A stretch of DNA of 64,000 nt, taken from the NCBI GenBank assembly GCA_035308565.1, contig DATGGK010000074.1, positions 38,159-102,158 on the forward strand, written 5' to 3'. Positions within the stretch are counted from its first letter, which is position 1. Each line of letters starts with the position of its first letter. The stretch comes from JANXLS01 sp035308565 (lineage in GTDB: Bacteria > Planctomycetota > SZUA-567 > H5-PLA8). The position numbers and the translations under genes were made by a program. Positions 52,246 through 60,308 of this stretch are shown in pieces. The notes under the pieces were generated by a model. It was given only the letters and a program-made list of their open reading frames with translations. It searched no databases and was not told the origin of the DNA.

Positions 52246-52946
52246 ATCAATCCGCCGATTTTTGCGTTCGTTGAAGTTGTATTACTCGATGCAGGCGCAA
52301 AGGTCGTCGGATCGCGGTGCGCAAACGCGGCCGCTGAATGCGTGCTTCGAGGGACATTGACGAAAGTCTCGGCTGGCGTCGTTCCCTCTTGCACGGGCAT
52401 TTCCATCGTTACTGACAGCGGCACAATAAATTGCGGCGCGCGCGCCAATTCCTCGCACGCCTGCTGCATGTGCGGGTACGATCCACGCAATTCCACGCGC
52501 CAAATCTGCGGCGCGGGCGCGTGCGTTTTCTCGGCGTACGCTTTCCATGCGTCCAGTGTTTTCCTGCCCAGCGCCGATTCTGCGTCAATCGGCAGTTTCT
52601 CGCTCTTCACCAGCACCAAACCGCGCGCCTCAAGAATCGCGGTGAGCGCACGCAGTGTTGCGCTGCGGTCTTCCGATTCCGGGCCGAGGCGCTGCGCGGG
52701 CGCGGCACTCAGCGCCGCCAGCCGTTTTTTTGCGTTGTCGAACGCCGCCCGATTTTGCTGCATATCCGAGCGCACCGCCGAAAGCGCGCCGCGGTCGAAA
52801 GGCTTCTCCTGTGCCGCTTGCAATTCGCCCTGCGCTTTGACCATGCGCGCGCGCTGCGTGGCGCCCGGGCCGTAAATGTAAATCGACGCCGTCAGCACGG
52901 CGGGCAGCAAAGCCAGCAGCCAGCGGTCGCGCGAACTGAGCGTCAT
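52221..52946 (-). CDS. PilO/GspM-like pilus alignment protein
   Basis: A 241-residue protein: short cytoplasmic start, one membrane helix (RWLLALLPAVLTASIYIYG), a coiled coil (about 30-90; ARMVKAQGELQAAQEK, DMQQNRAAFDNAKKRLAAL) and a ferredoxin-like C-terminal domain (LRALTAILEARGLVLVKSEK ... RVELRGSYPHMQQACEEL). This layout and its place after the PilM/N-like gene identify it as PilO or GspM. It overlaps both neighbours. Confidence 0.82.
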   Translation of the reverse strand: MTLSSRDRWLLALLPAVLTASIYIYGPGATQRARMVKAQGELQAAQEKPFDRGALSAVRSDMQQNRAAFDNAKKRLAALSAAPAQRLGPESEDRSATLRALTAILEARGLVLVKSEKLPIDAESALGRKTLDAWKAYAEKTHAPAPQIWRVELRGSYPHMQQACEELARAPQFIVPLSVTMEMPVQEGTTPAETFVNVPRSTHSAAAFAHRDPTTFAPASSNTTSTNAKIGGLIWTLTLWL

Positions 52947-54190
52947 GGGCGGCCTCCGCTGCGCGGGGGCGAATGCACGCTCGGCTTGGCCGGCTCATTG
53001 CGCGGCGTTGCGCTTTCCGAAGCGATCTGCAATGAAAATTTCCACGGGCCGCCGTTGGCCGCGATGCCTTCGGCGGTTTTGCTCAGCGGCTGCACGCGCA
53101 GTCCCTCGCCATTCAGTGCCGTCTCCAATTGCGCCGCGAATTTGTCGGCAAGGCCGGCTTCGAGGCTCAGGCCCTCGACCGTCAGCGTCTGCGCGTCTTT
53201 CGATTGAATCGAGCGAATCACGATGTCCGCGGGTTTGGCTTTGGCAAGGCTGGCGAGAATCGCGGGCAGGCGCACGCGCAACAACGCAACTTCGCGCGCT
53301 GCGCCGTCGAGCGTGGCGCTCGCCGTCGCGACCTGCTCCTCGGCTTTTTTTAAATCGGTTTTCAATGTCTCGTTTTTCGCGCGCAGTTCATCGAACAGCT
53401 TCTGCGGCGCGCGCAATCCTTGCAGCGCGGCGCCCGCGTCCGTTTCAATGCGCTGCATCGATTTCCAATGCAGCACACAGACCGTGATCGCAGCCGCTTC
53501 GAGCAGCAGCCCCGCGGCCCAATAGCGCAGCGGCGAGATTCTCTGCGGCGCGGGCGCAACCAGCGCAATCGCCGCCGGCGTCTGCATCAACGCTTTCGCG
53601 CAGCGCAGCACCCATTCTTTCTCGCTCAACGGTTCCTGCACCGCAAGCGTCTCGCCTGCCTGTTGTGGTGCAGGCATGCTGCCTGCATCTTGTGGTGCAG
53701 GCGGCCCGCCTGCATTGCGCGCCGGCAAATCTTTCAGGCTGCACACGCCGCGCAATTTTCCGCCGGCTTTGCGCAACGCGGTTTGAACCGCGTCGCGCAC
53801 GCTGGATTCCATCGCGATCACCGTGAAATCGCGCATGCCATCCGTACGCGGCGCGCCGTTAGCGACGAAACCCATCGCAGCGTGGGGCGACGGAATTCCC
53901 GACAGCGGCTCGGCCTCGAAGGCCAGCGCGCCAGAAAGTTCCGCGCCGCTCAAGCCGCCCACGGCCACCGCGGGGAGCGTAAGCTGCTGTCCCCAGATTT
54001 CATCCGCGGCGACAAACACATTCCGCCCACAGCCGCCCGAAAGCCCAAGCGCCGAGCGTACCGCTTCGCTCAGCCCCATGCCGCCGCGCGTCTGCTGGAA
54101 AAGGCGTGCATCGCGCGCGTCCGGCGCGGGGAGATCGGCGCGCAGCACGCGCTCGGTGTCGATGAAAAGAAGTGTGGTGTGTGCGCGCAT
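52943..54190 (-). CDS. PilM-PilN/GspL-like assembly protein
   Basis: A 415-residue protein. N-terminal actin-like cytoplasmic part (LLFIDTERVLRADLP, FVAADEIWGQQLTLP, LAFEAEPLSG), one membrane helix (WAAGLLLEAAAITVCVLHW, ~ 228-246), coiled coil (FDELRAKNETLKTDLKKAEE), then a ferredoxin-like PilN domain. So it is GspL or a PilM-PilN fusion. Between the actin-like part and the helix, NAGGPPAPQDAGSMPAPQQAG is encoded by two family C palindromes. ATGA overlap with the PilO-like gene. Confidence 0.83.
   Translation of the reverse strand: MRAHTTLLFIDTERVLRADLPAPDARDARLFQQTRGGMGLSEAVRSALGLSGGCGRNVFVAADEIWGQQLTLPAVAVGGLSGAELSGALAFEAEPLSGIPSPHAAMGFVANGAPRTDGMRDFTVIAMESSVRDAVQTALRKAGGKLRGVCSLKDLPARNAGGPPAPQDAGSMPAPQQAGETLAVQEPLSEKEWVLRCAKALMQTPAAIALVAPAPQRISPLRYWAAGLLLEAAAITVCVLHWKSMQRIETDAGAALQGLRAPQKLFDELRAKNETLKTDLKKAEEQVATASATLDGAAREVALLRVRLPAILASLAKAKPADIVIRSIQSKDAQTLTVEGLSLEAGLADKFAAQLETALNGEGLRVQPLSKTAEGIAANGGPWKFSLQIASESATPRNEPAKPSVHSPPRSGGRP
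53663..53715. repeat. Two tandem family C palindromes inside the PilM/N-like gene
   Basis: TGTGGTGCAGGCATGCTGCCTGC-type element (53663-53685) and GCAGGC-GGCCC-GCCTGC (53698-53714), adjacent and in the same orientation, encoding AGSMPAPQ and AGGPPAPQ. Confidence 0.85.
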
Positions 54191-54192
54191 GG

Positions 54193-55296
54193 TTAGAATT
54201 TCAACGTGATCCCCGACAGCCCGCCTTGCGGAACCACCACATTTAAGACCTTCGACGACACCGTTGAAGCTCCGGCCACTTGGACCGCGCGGAGCACGCG
54301 CGCACCAATTGTCGATACCGTCGTCGTGCCGATTGTCGCCGGAAACACAAAGGCAAGCGTTCCCGCAGGCAGCGTCTGTTCAAAGCACGCGACCTTTCCC
54401 GTCGCGGGATCGGGACCGTACAAGCGCACGCTAATGGGAGACGAGCTCGAGCCGGAACCCAAGGCCGTCGTGTCGAGCGTTCCCGAAATCGACGCAAGGT
54501 AACGGTCCTGCGATGACGCCGTATCGACGACGATCAACTTCACGTCCGCATCATAGCCGCTGCCACCGGCCGCGGCGTCGGCGCCGAGCGTGCCGACTTG
54601 CGCGAATTCAGAATTCGCCACGGCGTTCGTTGCGCCGTCGCTTTGAAGCAGAATGAATGCGTTGCCCCAGCCGTCTTTCAGCGATGTGTCGCCGGGCGCA
54701 AGCCGCAGGTATGGGCCGCGCCAGCCGCACGGAACCAAAATCGTCGGATCGTCGATGGTTAAAATCGTTGTCGTCGTCAGGGCTGAAAAAGTTCCAGTCC
54801 CACTGTCGAAGGTGAAGCTCATGGCCGAGGTGATATTGGTGACTCCTGCAATCGTGTTAGTCGCCTGGCGAATACTGAACGACGCCAGCGCGCCTGGATT
54901 GGCCCACAATTCCTGTGGCTGAAGCGGAGTCGTCGAATCGCCGTCGTCGTCCAGCGCCTTCGGCATGCGCCCCAAATCGGAAACAAAGCCAGAGGCCATC
55001 AGCGAGCCGTCCGGCTGCCGTAGATTCTGCGGGCCAAGAATCGCGTCTCCTATTTCCTGAAGCTGCCGCTGCGTCGTTTCGTAGCGCGCTTGATCTATGC
55101 GGCCATCGACGCTCTTGATCGCGATGGTCGCGAGGACCGCGAGAATCGCGACGACCACGACCATTTCCAGCAGCGTGAAGCCGCGCGTTCGTGTTCGTAG
55201 TCCCGCCTTTAGGCGGAAGTCCGTTTGGATGCAGCGCGCTGTTCCGCCTAAAGGCGGGACTACGAACAAAGGCGGGACTACGAACGCTCTCGTCAT
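54193..55296 (-). CDS. Prepilin-like protein with a repeat-lengthened leader
   Basis: A 367-residue prepilin. Cleavage/methylation motif RG-FTLLEMVVVVAILAVLAT begins at residue 39; normal leaders have 6-15 residues. The extra leader (FVVPPLFVVPPLGGTA, then DFRLKAGLRTRT) is encoded by family B palindromes at 55193-55285. The start at 55296 overlaps the upstream stop (ATGA), which argues that the long leader is real, though a TTG or GTG closer to the motif cannot be excluded. The globular part is Thr/Ser/Gly-rich with GWRGPYLRLAPGD, a GspG-like feature. Confidence 0.88.
   Translation of the reverse strand: MTRAFVVPPLFVVPPLGGTARCIQTDFRLKAGLRTRTRGFTLLEMVVVVAILAVLATIAIKSVDGRIDQARYETTQRQLQEIGDAILGPQNLRQPDGSLMASGFVSDLGRMPKALDDDGDSTTPLQPQELWANPGALASFSIRQATNTIAGVTNITSAMSFTFDSGTGTFSALTTTTILTIDDPTILVPCGWRGPYLRLAPGDTSLKDGWGNAFILLQSDGATNAVANSEFAQVGTLGADAAAGGSGYDADVKLIVVDTASSQDRYLASISGTLDTTALGSGSSSSPISVRLYGPDPATGKVACFEQTLPAGTLAFVFPATIGTTTVSTIGARVLRAVQVAGASTVSSKVLNVVVPQGGLSGITLKF
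55193..55285. repeat. Family B palindromes (three arms) in a prepilin leader
   Basis: GTAGTCCCGCCTTTAGGCGG at 55196-55214, mirror copy at 55244-55264 and an extra half copy at 55269-55284. Same architecture as 30941-31017. Confidence 0.88.
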
Positions 55297-55907
55297 AGCC
55301 CCGCCCTCTTCAGTGGTACGACGATATCGTCACCCGCGGCGCTCGCGTCCGACGGCAAGGTGTTCAGCACGCCGTCCGGTCCCGCCGAGACCAGCCGGAC
55401 GGTTGCGTCGCCGGGGTTGACCGTCGCGGTGATGTACTGAATCACGATTGGATGATTCCACGCGTCGATGATGGCCAGGTCCGCACCGCTATTGTAGCAA
55501 TAATCCGACGTGAATCCATGAGCCGTATCGACCGTGTACACGCCGTCCGCGCTGCGCAAATACGGGCCGTTCCAGCCGCGATGCGTGTGAATGTCGAAGG
55601 TTTGTTTTGGCGCGGGTAAATGCTCGTTGCTCAGAAGATCGTGAATTTTCTCAGGCCAGCCGCCTGGCCAGCCAGCAAGGTGCGCTTTGGCCGGATAGTC
55701 GCCGACATCTTCGACGAAACCAGACGCGCGATCCGTGCCGAAAATCGCGTCGCGAAGCGCCAGCATGGTCGTGCGCGTCGCCGCCATGCTCGCGTCGTTT
55801 TGCGACGAGCCCAGCAGCGGCACGACGATCGCCGCCAGCGCCACCATGACGGCGACGACGACCAGCAGTTCCAACAGAGTCAATCCGCACTTGCGCATCG
55901 CGTTCAA
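55293..55907 (-). CDS. Prepilin-type N-methylation protein (GspG/H-like)
   Basis: A 204-residue prepilin with short leader MNAMRKCG and motif G-LTLLELLVVVAVMVALAAI. The body has YPAKAHLAGWPGGWPEKI, RGWNGPYLRSADG and DAWNHPIVIQYI, the pattern of minor pseudopilins with a GspG-like calcium loop region. Start 55907 or 55898. Overlaps the following gene by four bases. Confidence 0.88.
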   Translation of the reverse strand: MNAMRKCGLTLLELLVVVAVMVALAAIVVPLLGSSQNDASMAATRTTMLALRDAIFGTDRASGFVEDVGDYPAKAHLAGWPGGWPEKIHDLLSNEHLPAPKQTFDIHTHRGWNGPYLRSADGVYTVDTAHGFTSDYCYNSGADLAIIDAWNHPIVIQYITATVNPGDATVRLVSAGPDGVLNTLPSDASAAGDDIVVPLKRAGL

Positions 55908-55962
55908 GGGCGGCAGGAGTGCCGCCCCTCCAAGTCAAGGGAGGCAAGAGTGCCGCCCCTCC
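55908..55962. repeat. Two family F palindromes between prepilin genes
   Basis: GGCGGCAGGAGTGCCGCC and GAGGCAAGAGTGCCGCC with CCTCC tails, in tandem just upstream of the 55907 start; their minus-strand GGAGG could act as a ribosome site. Confidence 0.82.
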
Positions 55963-56037
55963 AAAAATAAGAATGGGTTCGCGGCTTTCGCGGCGAACCA
56001 TTCTCGTCACTGCTTCAACAACCCGTCCGGCGCTGCG

Positions 56038-56853
56038 TTACTTCTGATAGTAATCGCCCACTTCGTCCGAGAGCAAATCGCCGTCTCCGCCCACCACTTT
56101 CTTCAACTCCGCGCGGCTGCCGTCGGCGTGCGTTTCGAAGATCGCCAGGAAGCGGTCGTAATATTGAGTGTGGTCGGTGTTCGCGTACGTCGGGCACTCC
56201 TGCAGCACGTCGCCGATCGCCGTGTTGATCGGGCCGAAGCCCACTACGACCAATTTGTTTCCCGCCGGAATTGAGCCGGAGGTGCCGGTCGAAAGTTTGT
56301 TCTCCGGGTAGATGCTGTCGATGATCGCCATGCCGTCGGCGTCGGAGACGTTGATCGTCGCGACTTTCGAGCCGTCGGCGAGCGTCGCCGCCACGTTGAA
56401 CGCATCGCCCGGCACGCTGGCGCTGCCCTGCGAGAGGAAAGTGGTGATGCCCATGCGCGCCAGGGAGCGGACTTCGTGCGTCGCCGAATCTTCCGTCAAG
56501 GTCGTGGTCGTCAATTTGTTCGGGCTGCCCGTGGGCGGGCCGCCGGTCAACTGCGGGTCGAGGCCCTGCACGCCGCTCCCCGGCGCGCCGGGCGTCCAAA
56601 GCGAGCCGCTGCCGGTGAGCAGCGAATCCCAGCGGTCGGGGTAAATGTTGTGCCGCACGTAATACAGGCGGATGTAGCTGGCGGCGCTGGCCATGTTGTT
56701 CGCCGCGACGCCTTTGTTCGCGCGCAACTGCTCGCGGTCCAGTTTTGGCAGAATCAATCCCGCCAGCACCACCAGAATCGCCACTACCGTGAGCATTTCG
56801 ATCAGCGTAAAGCCGCTCGGAATGCGTTTTACGCCGTACAATCTCGCAGGCAT
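56038..56853 (-). CDS. Prepilin-type N-methylation protein
   Basis: A 271-residue prepilin: leader MPARLYGVKRIPSG and G-FTLIEMLTVVAILVVLAGL. The body is Thr/Gly-rich, with IYPDRWDSLL near residue 70, and ends DLLSDEVGDYYQK. Lies between the major prepilin and the minor prepilins; probably a structural or minor subunit. Confidence 0.9.
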   Translation of the reverse strand: MPARLYGVKRIPSGFTLIEMLTVVAILVVLAGLILPKLDREQLRANKGVAANNMASAASYIRLYYVRHNIYPDRWDSLLTGSGSLWTPGAPGSGVQGLDPQLTGGPPTGSPNKLTTTTLTEDSATHEVRSLARMGITTFLSQGSASVPGDAFNVAATLADGSKVATINVSDADGMAIIDSIYPENKLSTGTSGSIPAGNKLVVVGFGPINTAIGDVLQECPTYANTDHTQYYDRFLAIFETHADGSRAELKKVVGGDGDLLSDEVGDYYQK

Positions 56854-57028
56854 GCAATGAGTCTCCTCGTCGATGAAATCCAGTGACGGGAGCCCAGTGC
56901 ACTTTTCGGGCCAAGGCGTGAATTGTGTTTTGCAGGGCGTATTTCATAGGAGACTCTGAGAACTTCCTCGCGAACAGCGCCGACACCGAGTCGGTTTCAG
57001 CGCTGGTGCTGTCCGCGAAATGTACAGA

Positions 57029-57073
57029 CGGGAAGAGGCGTTGAGTGCCGCTTGGACCCCAACGCCTCTCCCA
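57029..57073 (-). terminator. Hairpin after the first prepilin gene
   Basis: GAGGCGTTG/CAACGCCTC arms, extended by GGGA/TCCC, in the 240-bp gap between the first and second prepilin genes. It may lower read-through so that the first prepilin is made in excess. No strong U-run. Confidence 0.5.
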
Positions 57074-57094
57074 AAACCCTCTGGTATTTGCTGC

Positions 57095-57847
57095 TTACTG
57101 TGAGTCCTTCCCGTAGTAGCCGCTCAGATGCCCGCTCAGCCCGGACAGTTCCGAACCCACGGAGCCGACGTAGCGCGCGGTGAACGTGCTTGTTGCGCCG
57201 TGGACCGGGATCGCAAAGACGAGGAAATAGCGCGAATACACAGCAGTGGGATCGACTTGATCGAAATGCACGGGGGCCGATTGCATGACAGTCGGGACTG
57301 CGGTGGAGCTGTCGTTCAAGCCAAAGATGACGTACGTTTCGCCGGCGGCGGCGCCTTGGAGCGAATTGCCGAACTCTTGCGCCGCGCGAAGGTCGGTCAT
57401 TTGGACGGCCTTTGGCGTGCCCGTTGTGTAATCCACCGGGTGCGCCAAGTCATTGCCGCCAAACGTGGCGCTTAAACCATTTGATTGAATTGCCGCAAGA
57501 CTAAGAAGCGGGTATGCCGTGGTAATTCCCGCCGCATTGAGCGACGCGGTTTGATTTGCGTCGAGAGTCACGGGCACTCCATCGAACCCTGCCTCCAGCG
57601 TGTCCGCAAGTCCGGCGGTGCCCGGCGTAACGAGCGGCACGTCCAATTTGTCCGGGTACCCCTTCAACGTCTTGACCTGGTAAAACGCCACCGCCTTGTT
57701 GATCTCGGTCATGTTCGTGGACGCCGCGGCGGTGTGCGTGCGGTTCACCACGCCTGAAAATTGCGGGATGAGAATGCCCGCCAGGGCGATCAGCACCATC
57801 AGCACCACCACCAGTTCGATCAAGGTAAATCCGCGCTTCGTGCTCAT
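57095..57847 (-). CDS. Major prepilin candidate
   Basis: A 250-residue prepilin with the shortest leader of the four (MSTKRG-FTLIELVVVLMVLIALAGI) and GGAGGAA seven bases before the start. The body ends KDSQ after SGLSGHLSGYYG. First gene of the operon, separated from the rest by a hairpin, and preceded by an AT-rich repeat cluster; both point to the most highly expressed pilin. No C-terminal disulfide pair typical of type IVa pilins is seen, so a pseudopilin is also possible. Confidence 0.9.
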   Translation of the reverse strand: MSTKRGFTLIELVVVLMVLIALAGILIPQFSGVVNRTHTAAASTNMTEINKAVAFYQVKTLKGYPDKLDVPLVTPGTAGLADTLEAGFDGVPVTLDANQTASLNAAGITTAYPLLSLAAIQSNGLSATFGGNDLAHPVDYTTGTPKAVQMTDLRAAQEFGNSLQGAAAGETYVIFGLNDSSTAVPTVMQSAPVHFDQVDPTAVYSRYFLVFAIPVHGATSTFTARYVGSVGSELSGLSGHLSGYYGKDSQ

Positions 57848-57916
57848 GAAAAATTCCTCCATTTTCTCTGCCCAGTGAGTGAAACCAGCGCGTGTGCGGC
57901 CGCGCCTTTGCCGCTG

Positions 57917-57968
57917 TATTACGCAGTAATCTTTTATTACTGGGTATTCTTTTATTACTAGGTAATAC
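57917..57968. promoter_or_regulatory. AT-rich direct and inverted repeats upstream of the pilus operon
   Basis: The 355-bp region 57848-58202 between the pilin operon and bioB contains TATTCTTTTATTACT-type direct repeats, AGTAAT-N5-ATTACT, ATTAC-TAG-GTAAT and outer GTATTAC/GTAATAC arms in 52 bases, in an otherwise GC-rich genome. This looks like an operator or sigma-54-like upstream site; no factor can be named. The rest of the region shows nothing clear. Confidence 0.55.
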
Positions 57969-58195
57969 ACTTGTGCAGCAAAGTAGTCAACGAAAAAATC
58001 CGGAATTTGCAAAGTTTCACGCCAGCGTGCCGCTCTGCGTGCTAAGCGCCGCTCTGGGATTTTGGGGCCGTGTTGTGCACCATCCGCCTCGCTGAATCAG
58101 GCTCTTGCAAAAGCGCCGGATTCTCCAATAATGCAACCCTATCGCTGGCAATTCACCGGCGGGACGATGTGCGGCCTTAATGCGTTAGTCCGGAA

Positions 58196-58235
58196 ATAAC
58201 AAATGACAACTGACAACTGCCAAATGACAAATGGT
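58196..58235. repeat. 7-bp tandem array (ACAAATG/ACAACTG) at the bioB start
   Basis: Five units; both candidate bioB start codons (58203, 58224) lie in the array. Confidence 0.88.
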
Positions 58236-59189
58236 TTCTCGCTCTCAAGCACCGCGCCCTGCACCCACTCCATCGACTCCCTCGAATCCCTGCTCAACCT
58301 CCCCTTCAGCGACCTGCTCTTCAAAGCGCAGCTCGTTCACCGCGAGCATTTCGATCCGAACGCCGTGCAACTCAGCACGCTGCTCTCGATCAAGACCGGC
58401 GGCTGTCCCGAAGATTGCGGCTACTGCCCGCAAGCCGCGCGCTACCACACCGGCGTCGAAAATCAGGCCCTCCTGCCGTTGGGCGAAGTCGTCAGCGCCG
58501 CGAAGGCCGCGAAGGAACACGGCGCGACACGCTTCTGCATGGGCGCGGCCTGGCGCGGGCCGAAACAGAAGGACCTTGAGCCGGTGCTCGAAATGGTGAA
58601 AGCCGTGCGTGCGCTGGGACTCGAAACCTGCGCCACGCTGGGCATGCTCGAACCCGGCCAGGCCGAGCAGCTCAAAGACGCCGGTCTCGATTACTACAAT
58701 CACAATCTCGACACCGCGCCCGATTATTACGGCGAAATCATTTCCACGCGACAGTATCAAGACCGCCTCGATACGCTCGACCGCGTGCGCTGCGCCGGCA
58801 TTCACGTGTGCTGCGGCGGCATCGTCGGCATGGGCGAATCGCGCCGCGTGCGTGCGGGCCTGCTCGCGCAACTGGCCAGCCTCGACCCGCAGCCCGAAAG
58901 CGTGCCGATCAACAACCTCGTCCAAGTCGAAGGCACGCCGCTGCACGGCACCGCCGCGCTCGACCCGCTCGAATTCGTCCGCACCATCGCCGCCGCGCGC
59001 ATCGCCATGCCGAAAAGTTTCGTGCGCCTCAGCGCCGGCCGCCGCCAGATGAGCGACGCCGTCCAAGCACTCTGTTTTCTGGCCGGCGCGAATTCAATTT
59101 TCTACGGCGACAAACTCCTCACCACCGGCAACCCCGACACCGACGCCGACCGCGCGCTGATGAGCAAGCTGGGCATCAAGTCGATGTGA
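58203..59189 (+). CDS. bioB: Biotin synthase
   Basis: A radical-SAM enzyme inserting sulfur into dethiobiotin. Cluster motif CPEDCGYC preceded by LLSIKTGG, then YNHNLDTAPDYY, GGIVGMGES, PINNLVQVEGTPL and the C-terminal RLSAGRRQMSD and GANSIFYGDKLLTTGN; all key residues present. 328 residues from 58203, or 321 from 58224 (MTNGFSLSS); the first codons come from the heptad array, so the start is uncertain but harmless. No other bio gene adjoins it. Confidence 0.96.
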   Translation: MTTDNCQMTNGFSLSSTAPCTHSIDSLESLLNLPFSDLLFKAQLVHREHFDPNAVQLSTLLSIKTGGCPEDCGYCPQAARYHTGVENQALLPLGEVVSAAKAAKEHGATRFCMGAAWRGPKQKDLEPVLEMVKAVRALGLETCATLGMLEPGQAEQLKDAGLDYYNHNLDTAPDYYGEIISTRQYQDRLDTLDRVRCAGIHVCCGGIVGMGESRRVRAGLLAQLASLDPQPESVPINNLVQVEGTPLHGTAALDPLEFVRTIAAARIAMPKSFVRLSAGRRQMSDAVQALCFLAGANSIFYGDKLLTTGNPDTDADRALMSKLGIKSM

Positions 59190-59208
59190 GCGCATGCTCG
59201 ATATTCTT

Positions 59209-59400
59209 TTGGCGGGGTCTGTCCCCGATTTCCTTGGCGCTTGGAGCGGCGGGAGGCGGTAGAGTTGTTTAAGGGGGAGTTTCGTGCACGTCCCCGAAAT
59301 TACCCGTCCTCGAAATTACCGGAATTCCCGGAATTCGCCGTTAAAACAATCCGCCGTCTGTCCCGGAATTCCCGGTGTACTGCTCGTTGGCACACCTCGC
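59209..59400. other. Intergenic segment with GGGACAG- and GTGCACGTCCCC-type repeats
   Basis: Contains GGTCTGTCCCC (59217-59227), TTCGTGCACGTCCCCG (59281-59296) and repeated GGAATTCCCGG/GAAATTACC motifs. The second recurs at 62342-62357 and, with one change, at 63127-63142. Reads as repeat debris, not as a gene. Confidence 0.5.
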
Positions 59401-59412
59401 GAGATGACCTAG

Positions 59413-60156
59413 ATGGAAAATCCTCCGAAACGCCGCTTTCAATTCGCGCTGAGCACACTGCTCTTTGTCGTGAACGGCATAGGCCTCGTGGGTTTGATTG
59501 TTGTCGAGAAAATTAACAGCCGGCGACTGGCGGCCGAGAACGCCGGGCTGCGCGAGCAGAGCCGGCGGCTGGCGGCCGAGATTGCCGCGTCGAAAGATGA
59601 GAGCCGCTATATCGACAGGCATGACGTATCGAAAGTGTGGGCGCGGGAAGTGCCGATGGAGTTCACGCTGTCGTGGCATTACCACGTCAATATCCCGCAC
59701 GCCGGCAAGTACCGCCTCGGCATCACCACTGAGAACTGCGGATCGCCCTATGGCCTGAACACAGATGGCGCACGGTATTGTGACCTCGTGGTTCAGCAGC
59801 CGGGCAGGTTCAACTACTACATTCAGGTGGTTCCGGAACCCGGCGGGTCGGGCAAAATTGAGATCCACGCGCCGGAAAGCAACGCGACGTGGTCTGGCAG
59901 CACAACGTGGAAGGAAGCGAGCGATCCGAGCTGGAGCGAGCCACTGCTGTTCGCTCCGCAAATATCAACCTGGGGAGTCGATACGGAAGGAATCTCCGCT
60001 CCGGATTTAAAGAAACCGCTGATCCTTTTGGACGTGCTCAAATTCGATATGAAACGTCCCCGTAACTATGATGAATATAGTTTTGCAATTGGAAACTGGA
60101 TCGGACCGGGCCCGGGCTTGCGCGTTTGGATTGAAGAAAGTCCGGGTGAGAAATGA
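59413..60156 (+). CDS. Membrane-anchored protein with planctomycete-type N-terminus
   Basis: A 247-residue protein. Anchor RRFQFALSTLLFVVNGIGLVG at 7-27, a short coiled coil with an internal repeat (RRLAAENAGLREQS / RRLAAEIAASKDES), then a beta-rich globular domain (SWHYHVNIPHAGKYRLGI, GRFNYYIQVVPEPGG). No known domain. The domain is probably outside the cytoplasm. Confidence 0.75.
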   Translation: MENPPKRRFQFALSTLLFVVNGIGLVGLIVVEKINSRRLAAENAGLREQSRRLAAEIAASKDESRYIDRHDVSKVWAREVPMEFTLSWHYHVNIPHAGKYRLGITTENCGSPYGLNTDGARYCDLVVQQPGRFNYYIQVVPEPGGSGKIEIHAPESNATWSGSTTWKEASDPSWSEPLLFAPQISTWGVDTEGISAPDLKKPLILLDVLKFDMKRPRNYDEYSFAIGNWIGPGPGLRVWIEESPGEK

Positions 60157-60308
60157 AGGCATTGCGACTGGGGAAAATAGGGGAAAATAGGGACAGTCAA
60201 GGTCCCGCGCGCACCCCGATATTACGATTTCGCACAAAGTTTTTTATCCATTGAAATGAACGTTCGAAGTCCGATAATTTGCCGCGATCGTATCGGAGTC
60301 TCCAGCAG

